Program-made: the position numbers and the translations under genes
DNA from: Mesostigma viride
Lineage: Eukaryota; Streptophyta; Mesostigmatophyceae; Mesostigmatales; Mesostigmataceae
Assembly: GCA_009746045.1 (NCBI GenBank)
Contig: RPFO01000412.1
Location: 804,662-868,661, forward strand
Direction of reading: 5' to 3'
DNA: 64,000 nucleotides
Notes under the pieces: model-generated
Told to the model about the DNA's origin: nothing
The model's input: only the letters and a program-made list of their open reading frames with translations
The model's database searches: none
Shown: positions 51,130 to 61,487 of the stretch, piece by piece
How positions within the stretch are numbered: the first letter of the stretch is position 1
Layout: each line of letters begins with the position of its first letter

Positions 51130-51563
51130 TAATTTTTAATACACCGAATAAAACCAGGGTACTACGAAGGAAACACTAATACACTGCCATGACCCTAGCT
51201 AATATGTGTTAATTCATAACACACGCCGAGTGCAATTCACGAAGGACAACTGCTGCATAAATGATCGCCGACCTTCGTGTATGCTCGGGCCGACATCGAC
51301 CCTTGCCTACAGGACCAACGCATGTCCACAAGGTTCACACGGAGGATAAAAGGACCACTACTAAAGTACGCAGCGCGGCGCGACTGCACCGAACCACCAT
51401 ACTGTACAATTGCCACGTCACAAGGCCCGGTACCGACCGGCCAAAAGGTCCTAACTACACGTAAGTCTAGGAAAGTCAGCGAACTGTTCCGGGATGGCTG
51501 AGGCAACAAAGGACCTAATTTACGTCCGTAACAACACCAAAAGTTACGCGACGTAACACCGGA
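51130..51563 (-). repeat. Truncated gypsy LTR, older copy
   Basis: Aligns with 14465-14884: ACACTGCCATGACCC, ATATGTGTTAATTCAT, CACGCCGAGTG, AAGTACGCAGCGCGGCGC, ACCTAATTTACGTCCGTAAC and the end GCGACGTAACA. The distal part of the LTR is missing; it is joined on the left to AT-rich (TTTAA)n sequence and on the right to a LINE fragment. Confidence 0.75.
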
Positions 51564-51856
51564 GGACTGAGCGGTATGGAGATAGAGGAACCAGTTCTGC
51601 TTCTGCTGGCCACCCATGCACGCGATGTAGTGCGTCCCAGTAGTATCGAGAGCGACCGAAGCCCGCAGCTGCGCAGGATGCACCCGCCGTGATGAGAGGT
51701 TGCGGGGCAAACAGCTGGTCAGGGGCGGAGAGCCGGCGATGGCGTAAAGGGCCGGAACCAGCGTGAACAAAGGGCTCATCATGATCATGGCTCACCATGA
51801 TGGGGAGGGCGCGAAGGAATGCGGCCCCCACGCTCCCCTCAAGGGAAACGGAGTGA
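51564..51856 (-). pseudogene. LINE fragment
   Basis: Reverse complement of sequence about 85% identical to 58620-58900: LFAPQPLITAGASC, ALDTTGTHYIACMGGQQKQN, WFLYL. First LINE family; truncated at the gypsy LTR. Confidence 0.65.
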
Positions 51857-52552
51857 AGCCAAGCCTTCCCTTTACTCTGTGGAAGTCATCGCTGTGAGTT
51901 TTGGCCGTGGCCAACTAAACGAGAAACGAAGGGACCATCCGAAAAGTAAAAAAGTTTTAGGGGTGGAGTATGAAGCGTTGGATCGTGGATCCAACGGACA
52001 ATAGTGGACGGTTACGTTATAAAGTCGGGTACGTCCGTCCAAAACAAGAAGAAAAAAAACCAATAGTCTATGGAGAAAATCATAATAATCGTACGAAGCA
52101 TAGCAAAAAAAAAAAAGATAGATACGTGTAACTTCCTGGCCGTAAGCTGCCCCTTGTGGGTGCCAAACTTGCCAGACATTCCTGCCACAGGAGGCACCAG
52201 CTGGCAGCAGTCTGGCACGGCCCCTGCCTCTCTTGGATCAGTTGGATGCAGTGTCCTGCCACGACGACCCGCGGTAACCACGTGGAAGAAAATTGAGACC
52301 CGACGAGATTTACCAGCATGGTCGCGTGAGGGGATGGAATCGTTGTTTTTTCACAGGAGGATGCTAGCCAGCTGGAATGGCTGCTCTTTCCCAGGCCTTG
52401 CCATGCCCGCTACTCTGATAAGTGAGCTTTCCGCGGGGATCTACCGTGAAGACGCGCTTTTTTGGTGAATCACTGCGGGCAGTCAGCTTGTGAGTTGTGT
52501 AATTAAGATGGCTCGGTGACCCGGCATTGTCCTCGTGAGTTGTATTTACAAG
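51857..52552. other. Upstream region of the WS/DGAT gene
   Basis: No gene seen. A12 tract at about 52107-52118; GTGAGT motifs at 52489 and 52535 could be splice donors of 5'-UTR exons. No TATA box at a fixed distance. Confidence 0.4.
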
Positions 52553-55500
52553 ATGGAGGAGTCAGTGCGCGAATTACCAGCTGCTGCTTCAATGGGGAAA
52601 CCGTTGCGAGCGCGGGTCAGGACTACGACCCCTGTTTTGGAGGATCCGCCGGAGTCGATGCCCGCGACGCCCATGACGCGGCTGTTCCTCGCGGCCCCGA
52701 TTCCTGGGATTTACACGTCCGAGAGCACGATTCACGTTCTATTGGAACTGGAGGACACGGCCGACATCTCTCAAATTAAGGACGTCCTGCGAGAACGGCT
52801 ACCTCGTTTCCCGAGGATGGTGTCCACATTGGTAAGCGAGTTTTCCTGGCTGCCTTCCTCAGCGACGTCAGGAAATGCAGCACAGGCCCCTCGCAACAGA
52901 AGAGCTCATGTACAATCTATGATCATGCGCTCATTGATTTGACTATCTTGCTAATACTCCCATCAATTGCAGGACGCGAGCAACAAACGCGCACCCGCCT
53001 GGCGGTCCTGCCCGTTGAACCTGGACGAGCACATCACCGAGACGACCCTGTGTGCGGGGGAGACCGTGGAATCCTACTGCAACTCGGTCTGCATGCGGCC
53101 GCTGGACGCCAGCAAGCCTCTTTGGGAGCTGCACTTGATAAGGACCCCCCCTCCCCCCCCTGCATCCGATGCCTCCCCTGCAGGCACCCCCCCAGCAGGC
53201 AGGTCCCCCCCTGTTCCGTCGGGCGAGACGCTTCTATTTCGGATCGCACACGTGGTCGGCGACGGCCCCGCGATCGGCCACGCGATCATGTCCCTGGCAG
53301 ACCCCGTCCAGGGACAGGAACCTTCCTCCCCCCCCCGGGTGACATCTCCTTGTCCACCATGGCCAAGACCGCCATCCCCCGCCCCCTGGCCCGCTTCCTC
53401 CCCCCCTGCATCCTCACCACGTGGGTGCTCCTCCTCTACCTGATCAACACGGTGGTCGGCGCGCTCAAGCTGCTATTGCTCTACTTCGTCCTGCGGGCGG
53501 ACGAGCAGTCCTCGCTCAAGGTGCCCTGGCTGCTCCCGGACAACCAGAAGCAGGTCCACGAGATCCCCTGTCTGTCACTGGGCGAGATCAAGCGCGCGGG
53601 GCGCGGCGCGGGCGGGGCCACCGTGAACGAGGTCCTCATCACCTGCCTGTCGACCGCGCTGCGGCGGTACCTGTGCCTTCACCCAGAGATGAGGGACCTG
53701 CGTGACCACCCTGGGTTGTGGCACCCCCCGCGGCTGCTGCAGCTGTTCCTTGGCGTTAACGATCAGGTCACGCAGGCGGACCATGACAACAGCCTCAGTG
53801 GGCGCTCGCGCCGGTCGAGGTCCAGGGGTGGCAGGCAGGGGGACGACAAGGAGGGACACGATCGGACGGATGGCGGCAGGGCGAGGGGTGGCAGGCAGGG
53901 GGTGGCAGGCAAGGGGAGAGATGGCGGACGAGGAAGAGGCGATAACGAGGGGAGGGAGGACAACAAGGGGGGGGACGCGGCGAGGGAGGGTACAGATGTA
54001 GACAAGGCGCGGAGAAGAGGGCGGCATGGAGGAGAGGGAGAGAATGGAGCGTTGGCGGTGAACGGCAGTCATCACCGCGATTCGGCCAACCACGTGGACA
54101 GTGACTGGCAGCACAGTGACCATCTTGAGGAGTACTTGCTGTCGCCCCCCCCCGTGTCCATCCGCCTGGTGGTGGCGGTGAACACGCGGCCGTACCGTGC
54201 GATGCTGGGGGGTGCGGGCGCGGTGGACCGCATCATGCATCCGGACGGCAACGCGTTCGGGTGCGTGTGGGGAGGAAGTAGTACTAAGTCCCATGCACTG
54301 CTATAAATGCTAGACCTACTGTGTGTTGGAGTATGTGCGCCAGCAAGCAGTATTATGCACTACTAAAACATGCTAAGCGCTACTGCCGTATGTTCTGGAG
54401 TATGTGCGCTGGAAACCCCTGCCCCCCTCTGTGTGTGCGTGGTTTTGCGAGGCAACCACTTCTGCCCTTCGGTAGCAGCGTTCATGGGTGTCCGCGAGTG
54501 TGCGAGAAAAAATGTGCTTGTGCCCCGGTGCGAGTGCGTGGGAACCTTTTCGTGCCCGGTCCCCTCCCCCAGCCACACGACCCATGGGGCATGGAGCCCG
54601 GTAGGGAGTCAAGGATCCGACCCCAGTATCAACTCAACGGCCACGAAAACCATGCAGTGAGCTCAAACACGACTCCTCAAAGAAGTGAACCGTGTCGTTT
54701 CATGAAACCATTGCGAAACCATGTCATGAGCGCGCGTTGTCACGTTGCGGAGTTGGGTGCAGGGATGTGGCGTACACGAGTGCGGGAGGCTCTGTGGATG
54801 TATTGTGTTTTGGCTATGGCCATATGTTGTGATTTACGTCATGGGTATGAGTAATCTTTGAGATCGATGTGGTAATTTTTGGGTCTGGAGATTATTGCAC
54901 AAAGTAGCTTGCTACGTTCGTGGCTAAACAGAGTGCATCTGTTTCTGCTTCCCTCGCCTTCCCTCGGCACCGTTCCACTAGCGCCACCCTACCACCTGCC
55001 CCAACCAAAACTTTCCTCCCCCCCTGGCTCTTCACCCCTTGGACTGCCCCTTGTTCCTGCATTTTACTGGAACTTCATTTTCTCTTCACCTGACCCCTGT
55101 GACCTGCCCTTCCCGCCCCCACCCTGCCAGTCCCTTGACCTTTGTCGTTCATCCCTCCATCCCTCCATCCCTCCATCCCTCCATCCCTCCATCCCTCCAT
55201 CCCTCCATCCCTCCATCCCTCCATCCCTCCATCCCTCCATCCCTCCATCCCTCCATCCCTCCATCCCTCCATCCCTCCATCCCTCCATCCCTCCATCCCT
55301 CCATCCCTCCATCCCTCCATCCCTCCATCCCTCCATCCCTCCATCCCTCCATCCCTCCATCCCTCCATCCCTCCATCCCTCCATCCCTCCATCCCTCCAT
55401 CCCTCCATCCCTCCATCCCTCCATCCCTCCATCCCTCCATCCCTCCATCCCTCCATCCCTCCATCCCTCCATCCCTCCATCCCTCCATCCCTCCATCCCT

Positions 55501-57289
55501 CCATCCCTCCATCCCTCCATCCCTCCATCCCTCCATCCCTCCATCCCTCCATCCCTCCATCCCTCCATCCCTCCATCCCTCCATCCCTCCATCCCTCCAT
55601 CCCTCCATCCCTCCATCCCTCCATCCCTCCATCCCTCCATCCCTCCATCCCTCCATCCCTCCATCCCTCCATCCCTCCATCCCTCCATCCCTCCATCCCT
55701 CCATCCCTCCATCCCTCCATCCCTCCATCCCTCCATCCCTCCATCCCTCCATCCCTCCATCCCTCCATCCCTCCATCCCTCCATCCCTCCATCCCTCCAT
55801 CCCTCCATCCCTCCATCCCTCCATCCCTCCATCCCTCCATCCCTCCATCCCTCCATCCCTCCATCCCTCCATCCCTCCATCCCTCCATCCCTCCATCCCT
55901 CCATCCCTCCATCCCTCCATCCCTCCATCCCTCCATCCCTCCATCCCTCCATCCCTCCATCCCTCCATCGCTCTTCTTTCCTAGTCTTATTGGACCTTCC
56001 CTTCCCCCCCACACACTTGTACCATCCCCCTTGCCCCCCCCTCACCAGCTACTACGTGCTCCCCATTCACCTGGACCTTCCCTTCCCCCCCCCCCACTTG
56101 TACCATCCCCCCTGCCCCCCCCTCACCAGCTACTACGTGCTCCCCATTCACCTGGCTGACGTGAGCGTGCGGGAGCGGCTGGTCGCGGTCAAGTCCTCCC
56201 TGGCCACCATGCGCAGCTCGTGGCTTCCGCTGCTGGCTCAGAGGGCGGTCACGTGGATCGTGCGGCTGGTGGGGGGGAAGGTGCGGTGATTGGCTGCTTG
56301 TGTACAGTACAGTAGGATATAGTGTCCGAGGCAGCACGCATGGTGGCGCAGAGGGTGGTTGTGTGGACCGGGTGGGGGAGAAGGTGTGGTCGCCGGCAGT
56401 TATCGTTTAGTGACTGCTGCAAAGTAGCCAACAAGTACAATGCAGCCAGTGCGATAATGCAGCCAGTGCTAGTATGGTCACTAATTATGGTCTCTACATT
56501 TGTTATCGCACCTATGTATTCTACCACCTGTATAGTATATTGTGTATAGTAGAATGTGTAAAATACAGCATGCTAAGTATTTGGAACAATTTCAGCTGTC
56601 AGCCTTGTCGCCCGAGCAGTGCATGTGGGGAGTAGTTTGGTCATCAACGGTATGCCCTGTTGGTCTGTAGCGACCAGGGCTGTTTGATCACTAGGCAATG
56701 CCAAAAGTGTAGAGCCACGTTTATGTGATGCCATGCAGGGTAAATGCTTCAAGCCTGCTTGCTGTGCATACGGAATAGTCACAAGTGCGATTTTATTCGG
56801 CGGCGTCTTCATGCGCTGGCGTTTGGGATTCAGTCTCGTGGGAAGGTTTTTGGCATTGCATTAGGTGTGGCCATCGTTTTACATAATTTTTTTACTTGGT
56901 TGAATGCTTGCCTGACTCCACCAGAACATCGTCTAATGTGGCGTTTTCATGGTATTGTCTGTTTCAACTATGTGCAATATGGTTGTCTCCACCATCAGGC
57001 GGCGGTGGTCAGCCTCATCCCCGTGGTTACCAAGACCAGCACTGCGCTCACGTCGGTGCGGGGGCCGGCCGGCCCGCTCTCCATCGCAGGCCACCGTGTG
57101 ACTGGTGTGAGGCATTTCACAACTGGGAGCCCCCAAGCCACGTGTTTCCACGTCACCAGCTACTGCGACAACCTGGTGGTCTCGATCACTGCAAACCCAG
57201 ACGTTGTCGAGTGTCCGCAGCTGTTGTGCCGGCTGGTGACGGATGCGTGGCGCGAATTCCGAGAGGAGTTCCTACCAAAGGGTCAATGA
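52553..57289 (+). CDS. Wax ester synthase/diacylglycerol acyltransferase (WS/DGAT), five exons
   Basis: Exons: 52553-52831, 52973-54260, 56130-56280, 56999-57289 (stop TGA), with exon 2 frameshifted. The enzyme joins fatty acyl-CoA to a fatty alcohol or diacylglycerol at ER or lipid-droplet membranes. Evidence in order: [71 protein letters not shown], the HHxxxDG active site with Ala for the first His; a hydrophobic segment [56 protein letters not shown] and [14 protein letters not shown] across the intron; C-terminal [11 protein letters not shown] and [14 protein letters not shown] (WSD C-terminal domain). One C too few in the C9 run 53328-53336 breaks the frame; ten would restore it, so a sequencing error or recent mutation. 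A Gly/Arg/Asp-rich insertion occupies about 53790-54120. GT-AG phases fit at every junction. Four coding exons are certain; a 5' UTR exon is possible. Confidence 0.85.
55149..55970. repeat. CCCTCCAT octanucleotide array, about 102 perfect copies
   Basis: Unbroken 8-bp repeat in the WS/DGAT intron 54261-56129. All frames are open on both strands and give HPSIPPSL or MEGWRDGG translations, which are artefacts. The minus strand carries GGG every 8 bases. Confidence 0.97.
55983..56155 (+). repeat. ~83-bp tandem duplication of a 3' splice site and exon start
   Basis: GCCCCCCCCTCACCAGCTAC plus the next 25 exon bases occurs at about 56028-56072 and again at 56115-56155. Both have CACCAG|CTACTACGTG. 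Only the second (acceptor 56129) continues into the conserved frame [10 protein letters not shown]; the first would lead into Pro-rich intron sequence. Confidence 0.85.
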
Positions 57290-58089
57290 ACCAAGATGAT
57301 TCGTGTCGATTGGATGTGTGGCAGAAGATAGTAACGGAGTTTATGCTGCCCATGCAGCTATGTCCACGTCTAAATGAATGAATTCATTAATACAGCTATG
57401 TGAAACAACGTCATGCATGTGCAATGCTCAGAGCTGTACATATGGCTGACATCTTCAGATTTGCTACTCAGGATGTACACTTGTCAATCGATGCAAAGAC
57501 AAATGAATTGGGTATGCAAGCTGGATTGGATCTGACTCACTTTGGTTTTATGCAGACCTGCTGTGCATATATACCTAGCTTATTGTTGTACCTATTGTAC
57601 CGGATCGATCGATGCTAAATGCAATGTGAGAATATCATATGTACGTATTGTAGCCACTGTTGCCAAGAATACAGTAACCATATATTCTGATCAGGCACTC
57701 CGCAAAGGTGAAAACCATTTGCGTTCAGTGCTGGGCCGCGGAAAATGCGGAAAAACGCGATCTGCGAATGAATCCGACCGGAATCGAACTGGGGACCTCT
57801 CGCACCAATTTTGCTGACTATAGGACGGACGTCTCCGGTTACCATGGCATCGCCAACTTACACCTACAGTCATCCGCAAAAGTTCTCCTGTCCGGGGAGT
57901 GATGCAAGCCTTTCGGATTTGGTACTAGATAAATCACTCGAGATCTGTGTGTAGGAGTACTACACACGTGTCTGCACGCGAGACTTGTTCAGTCTCGCAC
58001 CGTGAGACGGGCTGAACACGGCTGAAACCTTCTGTTAGTAGAAGGGGGCGTAGCCGGTACTATCGAAATCAGCCAAGCGTACCATATAT
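57290..58089. other. Intergenic, with tRNA-like remnant at 57776-57835
   Basis: No gene seen. On the minus strand at about 57835-57776, TCCGTCC and GGTCGGA can form an acceptor-like stem (6 of 7 pairs), and AGTTCGATTCC is a good B-box; TATAGTCAGCA resembles an A-box. The span is about 57 bases, too short for a tRNA, so it is at most a degenerate tRNA or the head of a SINE. CTCGAGATCT and GTCTCGCACCGTGAGAC near 57940-58010 form small palindromes. Confidence 0.3.
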
Positions 58090-59500
58090 AGACTTGGGCG
58101 CGCCTCAAGGACCCCCAGACCAAAGGGCTCCTCCTGTGGTTTTGCGCCCACGCGCGGGTGGTTCACTGGCTCCGTGGCGCTCCCCGGCCCCCACTTGGTG
58201 CGGCTTGCCGCGGAGGGCCACGACGAGCGCATTCAGGCCGCCTTGCAGGTGCTCCTCCCCGGCCCTAGCCTGCCAGCTCACTCCATGCGCTTGGCCACCC
58301 TCCCCTGCCGGCCGCATGGGCGGGTGTGGGCTCACCCGCGCCGCCCGCCTCGCCCCTGCCGCCTTCCTTGGCTCTGTTGCTCAGGCCTGGGCGCAGATAT
58401 CCGTCACCCCCCGGCGCCGTCAGCGCCATTCCTCGTCCGCCCCGCCCAGGCCGTCCACCGTCGCCTGCCCCGGGGCACGCCCGGCGTGTCCACTGTCGTT
58501 GACAGTCCTAGTGTCTTCCCTGCCTGCGTTCATATGAAAAACAACAAAAGACCTACGCGGGTATACTACACTGTGCCGACTGAATGGGTCTGCATGCGAG
58601 CTTGAACGATCAGGGGAACTTGGCTTCACTCCGTTTCCCTTGAGGGGAGCGTGGGGGCCGCATTCCTGCGCGCCCTCCCCACGAGCCCTTTGTTGATCAC
58701 GCTGGTTCGGCCCTTTACGCCATCGCTCTCCGCCACCAGCTGTTTGCCCCGCAACCTCTCATCACGGCGGGGGCGTCCTGCGGCAGCTGCGGGCTTGCTC
58801 TCGATACTACTGGGACGCACTACATCGCGTGCATGGGTGGCCAGCAGAAGCAGAACTGGTTCCTCTATATCTCCACTGATACCGCTCTCCTCCGGGTGGT
58901 GTGTGCCATGGTTCGGTCGGTCTTTCCCCACTCCACCATCAAGTGCGAGGACGCGGATAGGGCCGCCCTCTAGTCCTCTACTCACCCAACCACCGCCCCG
59001 ACATTACCGTGCTTTCAAGACTACGACGGGCAGGGTTGCCACCTGCTCATCGATGTCTCTGTGGCTCGGCCGCTCTCCGGTCGCCACATCAGTCCTCCGG
59101 GCGGCTGTAGATGCCGGCGCTGCTGCCGCCGTGGCTGAGCGCGACAAGACTGTTTGCCCGTAACTTGCCTCCTACGGCAATGTGGGGCCCCACCGGGTCA
59201 TCCCCTTCATCCTTGAGGAGTTCCCGAGGGGCCATCGGGCCCCAAGACAGCGGAGTTTTTCCACGAGTGCTGCCAGCGCCGTGAAGACCGCCTCGACCTC
59301 GATCGAGGGTCAGACCGCCCCGTGGTCTGCCCGCACGTGGTCCTCGTATTGGCGGCAGCGCCTGTCACTCGCCCTCACTCGCACCGTGGCTGATGTGTTA
59401 TTCCGCCGCACCCGGGCCGACTTGCGACCCATGCAGTCTAGATCCCTCCCAGGCCTGCATGGTGGGCCGGCAGCGATGTTGCTGCGTGTCGTAGTTTTGT
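58090..59500 (+). pseudogene. LINE (first family), RT C-terminal part to 3' end, decayed
   Basis: Across several frames: LPAHSMRLATLPCR, GGCGLTRAARLAPAAFLGSV, then APQPLITAGASCGSCG, YIACMGGQQKQNWFLYL, MVRSVFPHSTIKCEDADRA, LLIDVSVARPLSG, YGNVGPHRVIPFILEEF and SYWRQRLSLALTRTVADVLF. This is the order RT thumb, Cys/His region, endonuclease-like RPD/DVSV, tail. Fragments of the same family are at 13290 (-), 38900 (-), 39620 (-) and 51564 (-). Multiple frameshifts; inactive. Confidence 0.65.
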
Positions 59501-59524
59501 GATGTAGTTAGTTGTACCTTGTGC

Positions 59525-60740
59525 AGCTGGCGTGATCCTTGGATGTCCGTGTCAGATTCCTATTAAAGAGCGCAGCAAGGGCAGCGATGGCCCTAGTTGC
59601 AGCGATGGCCCTAGTTATCGCCTGTTCGACCTGATTTATGCGGATGATACCACTCTCATTGAGCGACCCGAGCACATTCAGACCTGGTTGGACTGTCTGG
59701 GCTTGGAGGCTCGGGCGGTGGGGTTGTCAAGATTAGCGTCAAAACTGAGGCGATGGCGATTGGTGTTATCAGTCACCCGCCGCTCCCCTGGCTGCTCGAT
59801 GGATCTGAGGTGCAGTTCCGTGACCACTTCAAACTGTTGGGGAGCATGCTCCCTGACACGGCTGACGATGTGGACACCCGCATTGGCCTGGCCTGGGCCA
59901 GGCTCCTCTTGCTCAACATCTACTGGCACTCGAACGACCTAGGCGAGGACCGCGCCAGCGAGTGCTCTTCAAGGTCTTGGTCCTCGCGGTGGTCACATAT
60001 ACGTGGCCGAGGTCTGGACGCTCACGGACCAGCTGAACACGCGGCTGAATGGCACAGTAGCCATGCAGGATGCTTCGGCAGGCTTTGCACACAACGGACG
60101 CTAGAGTCTTTGTGTAAGGGTATGCCTCGCATTTCTGATGAGATTAGGCAGCGTAGAATAGCATTTGTAGGACATCTTGCCCGAACCAGTCAGCTAGACA
60201 CGGTCCTTGGTCTGGCGCCGGCCCCCAGGCCCCAGCGGCTTGGCCAGCCAGGGCGGCACATTAATTAATTAATTAATTAAACTCGTGCTCCCGTTGGGGA
60301 GTCACGGAGCACCGAAGTGCTTTTAATCCCTGTGTGTGCACTACAGGAGAAAGGGCAGAGACCCCCAGTCTCCTTCATGCCAAAGGCATGCCACAGCTGC
60401 AATCGGGCGCGGCTAGCTAAAAGGACAGGCTAACGATCCGGCAAACTGTGGGTGCAATAAGACCGGGGCGGCACATCCTGACGGGGCCCTACGCCTGGCC
60501 CCAACGACAAACCCAGAAAGGGTTGGTAAACCTGCCATCAAATATACAGATCAGCTGCTGGCCGACCTAATGGTCCCAGCTCAGTTCGAACACCGCATTT
60601 CCTCCCTCCCTTTACTTTGGACTGCCATGAAGGACAAGAAGAGATGGAACACCATCGTCCAGGCCCATGCGCCAGCCCCTGTGGAGAAGCCCCCTCTCCC
60701 CATGCAGGAGGAAGGGGCGCTTTGCTGAGTAGTGTGTTTT
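59525..60740 (+). pseudogene. LINE (second family) RT fragment with YADD motif, interrupted
   Basis: LFDLIYADDTTLIERPEH is the RT catalytic motif. It is followed in shifted frames by KTEAMAIGVISHPPLPWLLD, FRDHFKLLGSMLPDTADDVD, RIGLAWARLLLLNIYW, then MPRISDEIRQRRIAFVGHLA and, after an insertion at 60262-60476, YTDQLLADLMVPAQFEHRIS and the 3' end. The 3' part equals 50690-51000. Frameshifts and the insertion make it inactive. Confidence 0.7.
60262..60476 (-). mobile_element. SINE-like 204-bp insertion with (TTAA)n tail and 11-bp duplication
   Basis: GGGCGGCACAT occurs at 60251-60261 and 60466-60476; the paralogous LINE at 50740 has a single copy (GGGCGGCACATTCTGAC), proving an insertion. On the minus strand the insert starts CGGTCTTATTGCACCCAC and ends in (TTAA)5. 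It contains hairpins (AAGCACTTCGGTGCTC, GGAGTC/GACTCC). No A/B box is recognisable, so the head is not clearly tRNA. Confidence 0.7.
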
Positions 60741-61487
60741 GATTAATTAATATTGATATATCAAGCAGACTATATCAAGACAACTGCGCTGGCTGTCTCT
60801 TTGAAACTACCACAGTTGAGGTGACATACATAAATGCCAGATGTCGCTACGGTGCACCGTGGAATCTCAATGATACTGAGAGATATGATAAAATACGAAG
60901 TGCATGGCTAAGGGAAGAGGCCGTACAAAGGCACGGAAACGTTCGGACATTGCTCACCACATCCCTGCAAAGCGGGGAGAAACATGATGCGTGCGCGGCC
61001 AGAACATCCTGACTCAACATGTCTTACTAAGCAATACAAAGCTGTCAGGGGGCAAACTCCAATAGCCCAAACAAATCATTAGTCCCATAATCTGGCAGAG
61101 TGATGTGGGCCCTCAAGCCAGGCTAATGACGTAATATTGAGGCCTTTGGCATATATCCACATGTTGCACTTGCAGGCCTATGACACCCAGTCCCATGCTG
61201 CATTCATTGTAGGGCACATGCAGGGGAAAACACTGTCCCCGATGGCCCACCGTTGGGAAAGAAAGGGGCCTTGGATGGGTGCACCCGCTGGAACCAAACA
61301 GGCGCCTTGATCTCGAAGAGAGAATATCCATGCACGAGAGCAGAGCCCCGCGCAACAGATGGAAAGCACGTACGAGGCCCTGTTGCTGGAACTCGAGTCA
61401 ACCAGCCAGCCTGGGCCAGGCCCAGCCGAGCATGAACCCAGCGGATTACCTCAATCCGGTGACCCCATACAAGTGACCTCACATGCC
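60741..61487. other. Intergenic between LINE remnant and ATAD3-like gene
   Basis: A short frame at 60821-61012 (+, RYGAPWNLNDTERYDKIRSA) is protein-like but without known homology, possibly an older element. The rest shows no coding signal. Confidence 0.4.

Noticed and set aside
52535-52552. Upstream start giving six extra residues to the acyltransferase
   Set aside because: The codon is GTG; the first ATG at 52553 is preferred in a eukaryote.
54879-56159. 426-codon HPSIPPSL frame and its minus-strand counterpart
   Set aside because: Translation of the CCCTCCAT octanucleotide; lies in the WS/DGAT intron.
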